A stretch of DNA of 64,000 nucleotides from Caenispirillum salinarum_A (GCF_044803115.1 NZ_CP085224.1:744001-808000), one strand, 5' to 3'. Positions 24,620-33,382 are shown, numbered from the stretch's first letter. Numbers and translations: made by a program. The notes: a model not told the origin generated them from the letters alone.

Positions 24620-25621
24620 TCAGCGCCCCACCGCCAGCATGCGCTCCACCGAGGCGCGGGCGCGTTCCGCCATGTCGGCGGGGATTTCCACGCGCGGCTC
24701 CAGCGAGACCAGGGCGTCGCGGATGTTTTCCAGCGTGATCTTCTTCATGTGCGGGCACAGGTTGCAGGGCTGCACGAAGGCGGTCTCCGGCGCCTCGGCC
24801 TTCACGTTGTCGGCCATGGAACATTCGGTGACCATGAAGACGCTCTCGGGCTTCTTCTCGCGCACGAAGTCCTGCATCTGCGCCGTGGAGCCCACGAAGT
24901 CCGCCGCGCCCAGCACGTCCGGCGGGCATTCGGGGTGGGCGATGACGGTCAGGCCGGGGGTCGCGTCGCGGAAGTCGGTGATGTCCTGGGCGGTGAACTG
25001 CTCGTGCACCTCGCAGTGGCCGCGCCAGGGGATGATGCGGACATCGGTCTGCCCCGCCACGTAGTCGGCCAGGTATTCGTCGGGCAGGAAGATGACTTCC
25101 GGCACGCCAAGGCTTTCCACCACCTTCACGGCATTGCCCGAGGTGCAGCAGATGTCCACCTCCGCCTTCACGTCGGCCGAGGTGTTCACGTAGGCGACCA
25201 CCGGCACGCCGGGGTGTTTGGCCTTCATGGCGCGCACGTCGGCGCCGGTGATCGACTCGGCCAGCGAGCAGCCGGCGCTCATGTCGGGCATGAGCACCGT
25301 CTTGGACGGGTTCAGCAGCTTCGCCGTTTCCGCCATGAAGTGCACGCCGGCCATGACGATCACATCGGCGTCGGTATCCACCGCCCGCGCGGCCAGGGCC
25401 AGGCTGTCGCCCACGATGTCGGAGACGCCGTGGAAGATGGCCGGGCTCATGTAGTTGTGGGCCAGCACGACGGCGTTCTTCTCGCGCTTGAGCGCGGCGA
25501 TCTCGTCGATGAGGGGCGTCATCAGGGCCCATTCGGCCGGCGAGATCACGTGCCGCACCCTTTCAAACGCCGCCTGGTGGCGGGGGTCGAGGGGCGCGGT
25601 GTGGCTGGGGATGGCGTTCAT
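24620..25621 (-). CDS. nadA: Quinolinate synthase
   Basis: NadA condenses iminoaspartate with dihydroxyacetone phosphate to quinolinate using a [4Fe-4S] cluster. The 333-residue protein has the three cluster cysteines in MSAGCSLAE, AHPECPPDV and PCNLCPHMKK, plus AHNYMSPAIF and VMAGVHFMAETAKLLNP in the substrate site. GGGAGG lies ten bases before the ATG. It leads the nadA–nadB–nadC operon. The 200-base upstream region is AT-richer than its surroundings and should hold the promoter; repeat copy B lies beyond it. Confidence 0.97.
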   Translation of the reverse strand: MNAIPSHTAPLDPRHQAAFERVRHVISPAEWALMTPLIDEIAALKREKNAVVLAHNYMSPAIFHGVSDIVGDSLALAARAVDTDADVIVMAGVHFMAETAKLLNPSKTVLMPDMSAGCSLAESITGADVRAMKAKHPGVPVVAYVNTSADVKAEVDICCTSGNAVKVVESLGVPEVIFLPDEYLADYVAGQTDVRIIPWRGHCEVHEQFTAQDITDFRDATPGLTVIAHPECPPDVLGAADFVGSTAQMQDFVREKKPESVFMVTECSMADNVKAEAPETAFVQPCNLCPHMKKITLENIRDALVSLEPRVEIPADMAERARASVERMLAVGR

Positions 25622-25821
25622 GCCCGTCAGGCCTCCCAGGATTACAGTTCGCTGACAGAAAAGAAGAGGCGCGCACTATGCCCCGGTCGCACCGCAGCCC
25701 GTCAAGCACCAATTCTTGGGAACCTGAATATAGGTCGCACGAACGTTTGCGCTACAATGAGTTTCCCTTCAACTGAACGTAATCCGGCCTTGTGTTGCCT
25801 GAAGTCAAGGTGGCTTATGCG

Positions 25822-25940
25822 CGTCGGCGATTGACATCGCCGACGGTGCTTTCAAGCGCCACGCAGGCTCACGCGCCATAAGGCGCGGCGGCCCGTCGGC
25901 CTTGCCGGGCGACAACTGGCTGTTTTCATGCGTCGCCCGG
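25822..25940. repeat. Multi-hairpin intergenic repeat, copy B
   Basis: This lies between fumC (ends at 25943) and nadA (starts at 25621), abutting the fumC stop by two bases. Stem 1: CGTCGGCGAT (25822-25831) with ATCGCCGACG (25836-25845), perfect, loop TGAC. Its sequence differs from copies A and C but pairing is kept. Stem 2 in the shared block 25868-25887. Stem 3: CCGGGCGAC (25905-25913) with GTCGCCCGG (25932-25940). Confidence 0.88.
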
Positions 25941-25942
25941 AA

Positions 25943-27352
25943 TCACCGCCCGACCATCTCCGACGGCTTGACCAGGCGGTCGAAGTCTTCCGGGCTGACG
26001 TGCCCCAACTCCGCCGCCGCTTCCTTCAGGGTCTTGCGGGTCTTGTGGGCGTGCTTGGCAACCGCCGCCGCCTTGTCGTAGCCGATGTGCGGGTTGAGTG
26101 CCGTCACCAGCATGAGCGACTTGTGCAACAGGTCGGCGATGCGTTCCTCGTCGGCCTGGATGCCCACCACGCAGTTGTCGGTGAAGCTGCGCGCCCCGTC
26201 GGCCAGCAGGCGGATGCTCTGGAGCGTCGCGTAGGCGATCACCGGCTTGTAGGCATTCAGCTCCATGTGCCCCTGCGACCCTGCCATTGTGACGGCCACA
26301 TGGTTGCCCATGACCTGGCAGCACAGCATGGTCAGCGCCTCCGCCTGGGTCGGGTTCACCTTGCCGGGCATGATGGAGGAGCCGGGCTCGTTCTCCGGCA
26401 GCATCAACTCGCCCAACCCGCAGCGCGGGCCGGAGCCGAGCAGGCGGATGTCGTTGGCAATCTTGCTGAGCGACGCCGCGATGGTGTTGAGCATCCCCGA
26501 AAGCTCCACCAGCGCGTCATGGGCGGCCATGGCCTCGAAGGTGTTGGGGGCGGGGGTGAAGGGCAGGCCGGTCAGGTCCGACAACTCCTGACAGAACCGC
26601 TCCCGGAAGCCCGGCACGGTGTTGAGCCCGGTGCCGACGGCGGTGCCGCCCTGGGCGACGTCCAGCAGGCGGGGCATGGTCGCGCCCAGGCGCTCGATCG
26701 CCAGTTCCACCTGCCGCTGATAGGCGCTGAACTCCTGCCCCAGCGTCAGCGGCGTGGCGTCCTGAAGGTGGGTGCGGCCGATCTTCACGATGGAGTCGAA
26801 GGCCTTCACCCGCGCCGCCAGGGCATTGCGCAGGGATTCCAGCGCCGGGATGAGGTGGTGCGTGACCTCGCGCGCCGCCGCGATGTGCATGACGGTGGGG
26901 AAGCTGTCGTTGGTGGACTGGCCCCGGTTGACGTGGTCGTTGGGGTGGACGGGCGCCTTTGTCCCCATCTCGCCGCCGAGGATTTCGATGGCCCGGTTGG
27001 CGATGACCTCGTTGGCGTTCATGTTGGTCTGGGTGCCCGAGCCCGTCTGCCAGACCTTGAGCGGAAAGTGGTCGGAGAGTTTCCCCGCCGCCACCTCGCC
27101 GGCGGCCTGGTCGACGGCGGGGAAGATGTCGTCGGGCAGGTTCTCCAGCGCATGATTGGCCCGCGCCGCCGCCTGCTTCTGAAGCCCGAAGGCGCGGACG
27201 AGGGCTTCGGGCATGGTCTCGGTGGAGATGCGGAAGTTCTGCAAAGACCGCTGCGTCTGCGCGCCCCAATAGCGGTCGGCGGGCACCTCCAGCTCGCCCA
27301 TGCTGTCGGATTCGATGCGGACCGGCTGGCTGGCGGCGGCGTCGGCGGACAT
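25943..27352 (-). CDS. fumC: Fumarate hydratase, class II
   Basis: FumC interconverts fumarate and malate in the citric acid cycle without an iron-sulfur cluster. The 469-residue protein has the superfamily signature GSSIMPGKVNP at about 321-331 with the catalytic Ser, GTGLNTVPGF, KIGRTHLQDATPLTLGQE (His site) and SGSGTQTNMN-type QTGSGTQTNMNANEV. The start ATG has AGGAGG eight bases upstream. It is flanked by repeat copies B and C and stands as a single gene. Argininosuccinate lyase and aspartase share the fold, but the combination of motifs fits fumarase. Confidence 0.96.
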   Translation of the reverse strand: MSADAAASQPVRIESDSMGELEVPADRYWGAQTQRSLQNFRISTETMPEALVRAFGLQKQAAARANHALENLPDDIFPAVDQAAGEVAAGKLSDHFPLKVWQTGSGTQTNMNANEVIANRAIEILGGEMGTKAPVHPNDHVNRGQSTNDSFPTVMHIAAAREVTHHLIPALESLRNALAARVKAFDSIVKIGRTHLQDATPLTLGQEFSAYQRQVELAIERLGATMPRLLDVAQGGTAVGTGLNTVPGFRERFCQELSDLTGLPFTPAPNTFEAMAAHDALVELSGMLNTIAASLSKIANDIRLLGSGPRCGLGELMLPENEPGSSIMPGKVNPTQAEALTMLCCQVMGNHVAVTMAGSQGHMELNAYKPVIAYATLQSIRLLADGARSFTDNCVVGIQADEERIADLLHKSLMLVTALNPHIGYDKAAAVAKHAHKTRKTLKEAAAELGHVSPEDFDRLVKPSEMVGR

Positions 27353-27394
27353 GGCGGGGCCTCCTGCGGTGGGTGTGAAGGGGGTGCTTTATAT

Positions 27395-27514
27395 GCATCG
27401 ATGATTGAAATCATCGATGCTGCGTTCAGTCGGCACGCAGCCTCACGCGCCATAAGGCGCGGCGGCCAGTCGGCCTTGCCGGGCGACAAGTGTGCGACTT
27501 CTTGTGTCGCCCGG
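27395..27514. repeat. Multi-hairpin intergenic repeat, copy C
   Basis: This lies between mscL (ends at 27545) and fumC (starts at 27352). Stem 1: GCATCGATGATT (27395-27406) with AATCATCGATGC (27409-27420), a perfect 12-base pairing where copy A has a mismatch. Stem 2 in the shared block 27442-27461. Stem 3: CCGGGCGAC (27479-27487) with GTCGCCCGG (27506-27514), extended by ACAAG/CTTGT inside. Confidence 0.88.
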
Positions 27515-27544
27515 TATCACACATGAGAACGCGGGAGGCGGGTG

Positions 27545-27991
27545 TTAGGGCTGCCGGTCGCGCTGTTCCTTGAGCAGGTCGCGGATTTCCTCCAGCAGAA
27601 CCTCGGAATGCGGGCGCGGCGGCGGCTCGGGCGCCTTGGCCGGCACCTCCTCCGCCCTGCGCTTGAGCCGGTTCATGCCGCGCACCAGCAGGAACAGCGC
27701 CCAGGAGACGATGAGGAAGGTGATGATGGTGTTGATGAAGACGCCATAGTTGATGGTCGGCGCCCCGGCCGCCGTCGCCTCGGCAAGCGAGGCGTAGGAC
27801 TGGTTGGAGAGGTTGATGTAAAGCTCGGAGAAATCCATCCCGCCGGTGAGGTAGCCGAGCGGCGGCATGATGATGTCGCGCACCAGGGACGTGGTAATCG
27901 CCCCGAACGCGGTGCCGATGACCACCGCCACGGCCAGGTCCACCACGTTGCCCTTGATGGCGAAGGTCTTGAATTCCTGAATAATCCGCAC
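27545..27991 (-). CDS. mscL: Large-conductance mechanosensitive channel
   Basis: MscL opens under membrane tension to release solutes on osmotic downshock. The 148-residue protein starts IIQEFKTFAIKGNVVDLAVAV, the conserved amphipathic N-terminus and first membrane helix, then DIIMPPLGYLTGGMDF, a periplasmic loop, the second helix (FINTIITFLIVSWALFLLV) and a cytoplasmic helical tail ending LLEEIRDLLKEQ. Length is close to the 136 of E. coli. The GTG at 27991 is chosen because GGAGGA lies just upstream and the family begins here; the frame stays open further upstream without family resemblance. Confidence 0.95.
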   Translation of the reverse strand: MRIIQEFKTFAIKGNVVDLAVAVVIGTAFGAITTSLVRDIIMPPLGYLTGGMDFSELYINLSNQSYASLAEATAAGAPTINYGVFINTIITFLIVSWALFLLVRGMNRLKRRAEEVPAKAPEPPPRPHSEVLLEEIRDLLKEQRDRQP

Positions 27992-28267
27992 GCGGTCCTC
28001 CGTTTGCGGTCGCTGTTGTTCATGGATATGAACGCGGGCGGAAGGGGAGGTGGATGAATGGGATGGGTGTGGAAAAGGCTGCTTTTGTGCCTGGGAACGG
28101 AGAAGTGTGGGGCTTGTCGTATTCCGTCGGCCGGGAGGGGAGAAAGTCTCGGATTGCCACGCGCCGCGTCCCGTTAAACTGGTGCGCCGACCAGTGTAGG
28201 GAGTCGGTCGGACAAGTCCACTCTTCGAATAGAGAGCCCACCCCTTGTAACTTAGCATGTGCCGAAT

Positions 28268-28282
28268 CCGGTATGATACCGG
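28268..28282. promoter_or_regulatory. Perfect palindrome in a 414-base gene-free stretch
   Basis: The stretch 27992-28405, between mscL and the PhnA-like gene, contains no convincing gene. It holds a perfect 15-base palindrome, CCGGTATGATACCGG, of the size of a dimeric repressor site, about 280 bases upstream of mscL. The sequence around it is less GC-biased than neighbouring genes. Nothing else is recognisable in the gap. Confidence 0.35.
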
Positions 28283-28405
28283 TTGCGGTGGCGGACGAGA
28301 GACCGACGCCCCTCAGGGACACCAAGCCCGTGTGTGAGCCGGGGTCCTCGTCCGCCGTTCCATCGAACCCGAACAGTCGCTTGGGCCGCTCGAAGCGAAG
28401 CCCGC

Positions 28406-28750
28406 TCACGCCTTCTTCACGAACTCCGACTTCAGGTTCATGGCGCCGATGCCGTCGATCTTGCAGGCGATGTTGTGGCCGTCGGTGGCGTCCGCCAGGC
28501 GGATGTTCTTGACCTTGGTGCCGCTCTTTACCACCGCGGACGACCCCTTCACCTTCAGGTCCTTTATGACGGTCACCGCGTCGCCGTCGGCCAGCGCGTT
28601 GCCGTTGGAGTCGCGCACGGCCGCGTCCTCTTCCGGCGCGGCGGCGGCGGCGCCGTCCGCCCACTCATGGGCGCACTCGGGGCAGTTCCACAGGGACCCG
28701 TCGTGATAGGCGAGGTCCGACTGGCACTGGGGGCAGGTCGTGGCGTCCAA
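28406..28750 (-). CDS. PhnA/YjdM-family zinc-ribbon protein
   Basis: The 114-residue protein has an N-terminal zinc ribbon (CPQCQSDL ... NCPECAHEW) followed by the compact family domain with VRDSNGNALADGDAVTVIKDLKVKG and GTKVKNIRL, ending GAMNLKSEFVKKA. Despite the name PhnA, this family (YjdM in E. coli) is not the phosphonoacetate hydrolase; its role is unclear. An Ala/Glu spacer of about 15 residues between ribbon and domain is slightly long. It follows trmB in the same direction after a short GC-rich hairpin. Confidence 0.88.
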   Translation of the reverse strand: MDATTCPQCQSDLAYHDGSLWNCPECAHEWADGAAAAAPEEDAAVRDSNGNALADGDAVTVIKDLKVKGSSAVVKSGTKVKNIRLADATDGHNIACKIDGIGAMNLKSEFVKKA

Positions 28751-28795
28751 GAGTGTTGTCCTTCCCTAAGGCCCCGGCCGCGTCGGGGCGCCTGC

Positions 28796-29560
28796 TTACT
28801 CGCCCCGCCCAACCCGCCGGAACGTCATGTAGTGGGGCGCGCCCCGGATCTGCTTGGCTTCGTAGCGGGTCGGGAAGCCGTCCGCCCAGCGTTCGCGCCA
28901 GTCCTCGGGGCGGGTGGCGGTCCAGCGGAACAGGGGGTGGTTGGTGGCCTGGATGAGGCTCCAGCGCACGTACACCTTGTCGTCGGACGCCACGCGCAGT
29001 TCCGCGCCGTCGCGCATCAACTCCGCCAGCACGTCCAGCACCGCGACGTTGACGAAGCGGCGGCGGGCGTGGCGGGGCTTGGGCCAGGGATCGGGGAACA
29101 GCACCCATACGCGCTCCAGGCTGCGGGGCGGGATCGCCGGCAGCAGAAGGCGCACGTCGTCGGTGAAGACGCGGATGTTGGTCAGCCCCTTTTCCTCGAT
29201 CTGCATCAACAGCGCGCCGACGCCGTTGATGAAGGGCTCGGCGCCGATGAAGCCGACGTCGGGGTGCGCCTCCGCCTGGGCCACCAGATGCTCGCCGTTG
29301 CCGAAGCCGACCTCCAGCTGATAGGCGCGCTTCTCCTCGCCGAACAGGGCGGCCAGGTCCAGGGTCTCGCCCTCGGCCGGTTCGGGGATGTGGAGCTTCG
29401 GCAGCAGCTCGTCGATGAGGCGCGCGCGGGTGGACTTCAGGCGCTTGCCCTTGCGGCGGCCGTAGAACTTGGGGTCGTCGGGACGAAACAGGGCGCCGGC
29501 TTCATCCGCCGGCGCCCCTTTCTTCGTCCGCGTCGCGTGGCGCGGATCAACCATGTGCAT
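28796..29560 (-). CDS. trmB: tRNA (guanine-N7)-methyltransferase
   Basis: TrmB methylates G46 in the variable loop of tRNAs with S-adenosylmethionine. The 254-residue protein has the SAM site EVGFGNGEHLV, the acidic GAEPFINGVGALL, DDVRLLLPAIP, and the family hallmark LFPDPWPKPRHARRRFV. A basic N-terminal extension (about 45 residues, with KFYGRRKGKRLK) is usual in alphaproteobacteria. It lies directly downstream of metK, which makes its methyl donor. ATG at 29560 or 29554. Confidence 0.96.
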   Translation of the reverse strand: MHMVDPRHATRTKKGAPADEAGALFRPDDPKFYGRRKGKRLKSTRARLIDELLPKLHIPEPAEGETLDLAALFGEEKRAYQLEVGFGNGEHLVAQAEAHPDVGFIGAEPFINGVGALLMQIEEKGLTNIRVFTDDVRLLLPAIPPRSLERVWVLFPDPWPKPRHARRRFVNVAVLDVLAELMRDGAELRVASDDKVYVRWSLIQATNHPLFRWTATRPEDWRERWADGFPTRYEAKQIRGAPHYMTFRRVGRGE

Positions 29561-29619
29561 TCGGTCCTGTCTGTGCGGGACGCGGCCGATCTTGGCGCCG
29601 CGTCCCGTTCAGGCTCAAC

Positions 29620-30801
29620 TTACGCCGTGGCGGTGGCGCCGAAGGCGGTCTTCAGCTCGTCCACCAGGTCCAGCTTCTCCCACGAGAAGCCGCCGTCGGC
29701 CTCGGCCTGGCGGCCGAAGTGGCCGTAGGCGGCGGTGCGGGCGTAGATGGGGCGGTTCAGCTGCAGGTGGGTGCGGATGCCGCGCGGGCTGAGGTTCATC
29801 AGCTCCTGCAGCACGGCGGCCAGCTTCACCTGGTCCACCTCGGCGGTGCCGAAGCAGTCGACGTAGACCGACAGCGGCTTGGCGACGCCGATGGCATAGG
29901 ACAGCTGGATCAGGCACTTCTTGGCCAGGCCCGCGCCGACGACGTTCTTCGCCAGGTAGCGCGCGGCATAGGCGGCGGAGCGGTCGACCTTCGTCGGGTC
30001 CTTGCCGGAGAACGCGCCGCCGCCGTGCGGGGCAGCACCCCCGTAGGTGTCGACGATGATCTTGCGGCCCGTCAGGCCGCAGTCACCGTCCGGGCCGCCG
30101 ATGACGAATCGGCCGGTCGGGTTGACGTACAGCTCTTCCTCGGGGCACATCCAGCCCTCGGGCAGGGCGTCGACCACGAAGGGGCGCACGGTCTCGCGCA
30201 CTTCTTCCGTGGTGACGTGCTCGTCGTGCTGGGTGGAGACGACGACCGACGTCGCGCCCACGGGCTTGCCGTTCACGTATCGCAGGGTCACCTGGCTCTT
30301 GGCGTCGGGGCCGAAGGGCACCGTCTTGGCGTGGCGCGCGGCGGCCATGGCCTTCAGGATGCGGTGCGACAGGGCGATGGGGGCCGGCATCAGCTCGTCG
30401 GTCTCGTCGCAGGCGTAGCCGAACATGATGCCCTGGTCGCCGGCGCCTTCATCCTTGTTGCCGGCGGCGTCGACGCCGACGGCGATGTCGGCGGACTGGC
30501 TGTGCACGTGGCAGGCGACTTCCGCGGTCTGCCAGTGGAAGCCTTCCTGCTCGTAGCCGATCTCGCGGATGGCCTCGCGGGCCTTCTCGATCAGCATGTC
30601 ATGGGTGATGGAGCCGGGGCCGCGCACCTCGCCGGCCAGGACGACACGATTGGTGGTCGCCAGTGTCTCCACAGCGACGCGCGCTTCGGGGTCGGCGGCC
30701 AGATAGGTGTCGACGATGGCGTCGGAGATGCGGTCGCACACCTTGTCCGGGTGGCCCTCGGAAACGGACTCGCTGGTAAACAGGTAATCAGCTTGAGACA
30801 C
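29620..30801 (-). CDS. metK: S-adenosylmethionine synthetase
   Basis: MetK makes S-adenosylmethionine from methionine and ATP. The 393-residue protein shows SVSEGHPDKVCD with the ATP-contacting His, GAGDQGIMFGYA, VSTQHDE and GGGAFSGKDPTKVDRSAAY (P-loop-like). Length is standard. A well-formed intrinsic terminator lies in the leader (30917-30942), belonging to the upstream XRE gene or acting as an attenuator. I looked for SAM-II, SAM-V and SAM/SAH riboswitch landmarks and saw none clearly. trmB follows closely. Confidence 0.98.
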   Translation of the reverse strand: MSQADYLFTSESVSEGHPDKVCDRISDAIVDTYLAADPEARVAVETLATTNRVVLAGEVRGPGSITHDMLIEKAREAIREIGYEQEGFHWQTAEVACHVHSQSADIAVGVDAAGNKDEGAGDQGIMFGYACDETDELMPAPIALSHRILKAMAAARHAKTVPFGPDAKSQVTLRYVNGKPVGATSVVVSTQHDEHVTTEEVRETVRPFVVDALPEGWMCPEEELYVNPTGRFVIGGPDGDCGLTGRKIIVDTYGGAAPHGGGAFSGKDPTKVDRSAAYAARYLAKNVVGAGLAKKCLIQLSYAIGVAKPLSVYVDCFGTAEVDQVKLAAVLQELMNLSPRGIRTHLQLNRPIYARTAAYGHFGRQAEADGGFSWEKLDLVDELKTAFGATATA

Positions 30802-30909
30802 TGCGGCATCCCTCCATTAACAAGCCCCTGCGCCCCCGGGGAACGGGGTGGGGCGATTGTTCCGGAGACAAGCCGTCAGCCTCCGGAGGTTAGGAGGCAG
30901 GACGTAACG

Positions 30910-30942
30910 AAAAAAGGGCGCGAACGCAAGCGCAATCGCGCC
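30910..30942 (-). terminator. Intrinsic terminator between the XRE regulator and metK
   Basis: On the minus strand GGCGCGA (30942-30936) pairs with TCGCGCC (30923-30917) over seven bases across a 12-base loop. A C and six T residues (30915-30910) follow. This is a textbook intrinsic terminator. It lies about 100 bases past the XRE gene stop and 115 before metK, so metK needs its own promoter or conditional read-through. Confidence 0.8.
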
Positions 30943-31042
30943 TTATGCCGAAGTGCTCCGCGGTGTGCGACAGGCGGCAAGGTGCCGGTCCGGGAGAAGA
31001 ACGCAAGTAAAGGAGTTAAATCCTTCGGATCGTTCAGAAACT

Positions 31043-31561
31043 TTATTGCTCAGGCTCGGGCTCGCCGTCGCGCCCTTCGTTGCCGGCGGCGCTCTGGGCC
31101 AGCGTCTTGGTCAGGTCGTAGATGCGCTTGCGGATGGAGGGATCGATGATGCGGTAGTACGACCGCACCAGCTCCAGCGTCTCGCGCTTGGTCATGGGGT
31201 CGGCCTCGGCCTCGGTCTCCTCTTCGGCGCCGCGCATGACGTTGCGCGGGCTGCGGCTGGCGACACTGTCGTCCATCTCCTCGAAGAAGAACGACACCGG
31301 CACGTCCAGCACGCGGGACAGGTCCCACAGGCGGCTGGCGCCGATGCGGTTGGCGCCGCGCTCGTACTTCTGGACCTGCTGGAAGGTCAGGCCGATGGCC
31401 TCGCCCAGCTTTTCCTGGCTGAGCCCCAGCAGCGTGCGCCGCAGCCGGACCCGGCTGCCGACGTGCACGTCCACCGGGTTCGGCTTGCCCGACGGCATGC
31501 GGCCGCGGGAGGACCGGCGCGCCGACTCGTCGACGGAGGAAGCGTGCGGGAGTGAATTCAT
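31043..31561 (-). CDS. XRE-family transcriptional regulator
   Basis: The 172-residue protein has a Cro/CI-type helix-turn-helix at about 33-90 (VGSRVRLRRTLLGLSQEKL, then LTFQQVQKYERGANRIGASRL) and an acidic/charged C-terminal half that may mediate dimerisation. This regulator, with almost the same HTH, sits between lnt and metK in many alphaproteobacteria; there it is often essential or cell-cycle-linked, but its regulon is not known from sequence. It is preceded by a 175-base gap after lnt and followed by a strong terminator, so it is probably its own transcription unit. Confidence 0.9.
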   Translation of the reverse strand: MNSLPHASSVDESARRSSRGRMPSGKPNPVDVHVGSRVRLRRTLLGLSQEKLGEAIGLTFQQVQKYERGANRIGASRLWDLSRVLDVPVSFFFEEMDDSVASRSPRNVMRGAEEETEAEADPMTKRETLELVRSYYRIIDPSIRKRIYDLTKTLAQSAAGNEGRDGEPEPEQ

Positions 31562-31736
31562 GGCCTCAACCCCAAGGAATCCGACAGTGGCACGACGGGC
31601 GCGACGCTTCGGCGAGGGGGGCGGGTTCCAACCCTGCTATGCCTTTGGGACCATGTTGTCCGCCGGGAACAAGCCCGACCGTCGCGTATCTCCGTCGTCA
31701 GACGTGTGGGGGAAACGTCGCTGAAACCGGCGCGGT

Positions 31737-33320
31737 TCACGCAGCGTCGCAGAATTGCCGTCGACGCATCCGCAACCAGAAGGCGCAGGCCGCAAGGGCT
31801 GCTGCACCGGCCAAAGGTATGAAGTTGCCGCCGCGTGCATAAAGGGTGGGGGCAAGTGCCGGCGGCAGCACGGCGTCGACCACGCCGGCGGTGCCCAGCG
31901 GCTGCACGGCGATCACGCGGCCGTAGGCATCGACGACGCCGGAGATTCCCGTGTTGGCGGCGCGCACCAGCGGCAGGCCTTCCTCCACCGCCCGCAGGCG
32001 CGACGTCGCCCAGTGCTGGAAGGGACCGGCGGAGATGCCGTACCAGCCGTCGTTGGTGACGTTCAGCAGCCAGCCGGGACGGTTGGCCGCGTCCAGCACG
32101 ATCTGTCCCGGGAAGATCACCTCGTAGCAGATCAGCGGCCCGGCCGGCGGCAGGCCGGGCAGGGTCATGAGCCGCGGTCCGGTGCCGAAGCTGAAGTCGG
32201 TGGAGCCGGGGGTGACCTTTTCCAGCGGCAACACGTCGCGCAGGGGGACATATTCGCCAAACGGCACCAGGTGCATCTTGTCGTAGGTGTCCAGGATGGT
32301 GCCGTCAGGCTTCAGCGCCACCAGGCTGTTCCACACCTGGAAGGGCGCGTCGCCGCGGGGCGTCATGCGCGGCGCGCCGGTCAGCAGCACCCCGCCCGGC
32401 GGCGCCGCATGGGCGGCCAGGCGCCGGCGTTCGTGGTCCAGGTTGACCGCGAAGGGGGCGGCCGTCTCGGGCCAGATGACGGCGTCAAGCTCGGCAAAGC
32501 CGTCCTGCTGCGACAACTCCACATGACGCAGCAGGTTGTCGTCGCGCTTGTCCTGCTTCCACTTGTCGATCTGGGGGATGTGGGGCTGCACGATGCGCAG
32601 GCGCGGGCCGTCCGCCGGCGCGACATCGGCGGTGGCAAGCCGCACCGCTCCCAGCCCGGCGGCCACCGCCAGCACGCCCCACGCGGCGGCGATCGTCGCC
32701 AGACCGGGGCGGCGATCCGGGTCCGGCCGGTCTCCGACCAGCGCGAGGGCGGCGAAGGCCAGCATGGTGAGCAGGCTCAGACCGTAGGTGCCGACGAAGG
32801 CGGTCGTCTGAAGCACGGCGTCGACCGGCATCCAGGCGCTCGCCAGCGGGTTCCAGGGAAAGCCGGTGAGGAACCAGCCGCGCACCCACTCCAGCGCGCC
32901 CCAGGCGGCGGCCAGCGTCAGCACCCGCGCCGGGCCGCTGGTGCCGGCCAGGCGGGCAAGCGCGGCGGCGGCGGCCGGAAAGATCGCCATCAGCCCGCCC
33001 AGACCGCCGACGGCGAAGGGGATCATCCAGCCGAAGCGCTCGGCATCGATGAGCAGGGCGTTGGCGATCCAGTAGAAGCCGGTGGCGAAGTGCCCCAGCC
33101 CGAACAGCCAGCCGATGCCCAGCGCTCCGCGCCAGCTCTTGGTGCCGTCGATCAGCCACACCAGAAGGGGCAGGGTGACCAGCAGCACCGGCATGGCGTG
33201 GACCGGCGGCAGGGCCAGCGTCGTCAGCATGCCCAAAAGCACGGCGAGCCCCGCGCGCGTCCAGCCGGTCAGCGCGGCGGTGCGGTCCTTGAGGCGGTCG
33301 AGGCGGTCGAACAGGCGCAC
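31737..33320 (-). CDS. lnt: Apolipoprotein N-acyltransferase
   Basis: Lnt transfers an acyl chain from phospholipid to the N-terminal Cys of diacylated lipoproteins in the inner membrane. The 527-residue protein has several N-terminal membrane helices (residues about 20-215), then a periplasmic nitrilase-type domain with the catalytic Glu in VIWPETAAPF, Lys in DKMHLVPFGEYVP and Cys in PLICYEVIFP, and a final membrane helix near 500. All three catalytic residues are present. It lies in the conserved run corC–lnt–XRE–metK. Confidence 0.96.
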   Translation of the reverse strand: MRLFDRLDRLKDRTAALTGWTRAGLAVLLGMLTTLALPPVHAMPVLLVTLPLLVWLIDGTKSWRGALGIGWLFGLGHFATGFYWIANALLIDAERFGWMIPFAVGGLGGLMAIFPAAAAALARLAGTSGPARVLTLAAAWGALEWVRGWFLTGFPWNPLASAWMPVDAVLQTTAFVGTYGLSLLTMLAFAALALVGDRPDPDRRPGLATIAAAWGVLAVAAGLGAVRLATADVAPADGPRLRIVQPHIPQIDKWKQDKRDDNLLRHVELSQQDGFAELDAVIWPETAAPFAVNLDHERRRLAAHAAPPGGVLLTGAPRMTPRGDAPFQVWNSLVALKPDGTILDTYDKMHLVPFGEYVPLRDVLPLEKVTPGSTDFSFGTGPRLMTLPGLPPAGPLICYEVIFPGQIVLDAANRPGWLLNVTNDGWYGISAGPFQHWATSRLRAVEEGLPLVRAANTGISGVVDAYGRVIAVQPLGTAGVVDAVLPPALAPTLYARGGNFIPLAGAAALAACAFWLRMRRRQFCDAA

Positions 33321-33382
33321 GCAGGGACTCTCCGGTCGGCGGGGCGAAGGAAAATGCAGCGGGACGGGACGGCCTGCGCCGG

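Noticed and set aside
21870..27514. CRISPR array or transposon (MITE) as explanation for the intergenic repeats
   Set aside because: Copies are kilobases apart with coding genes between them and have no spacers. Their inverted repeats are local hairpins, not terminal repeats, and no target duplication was seen.
30802..30900. SAM-II or SAM/SAH riboswitch before metK
   Set aside because: The short conserved cores of these classes were not found in the leader; a model search would settle it.
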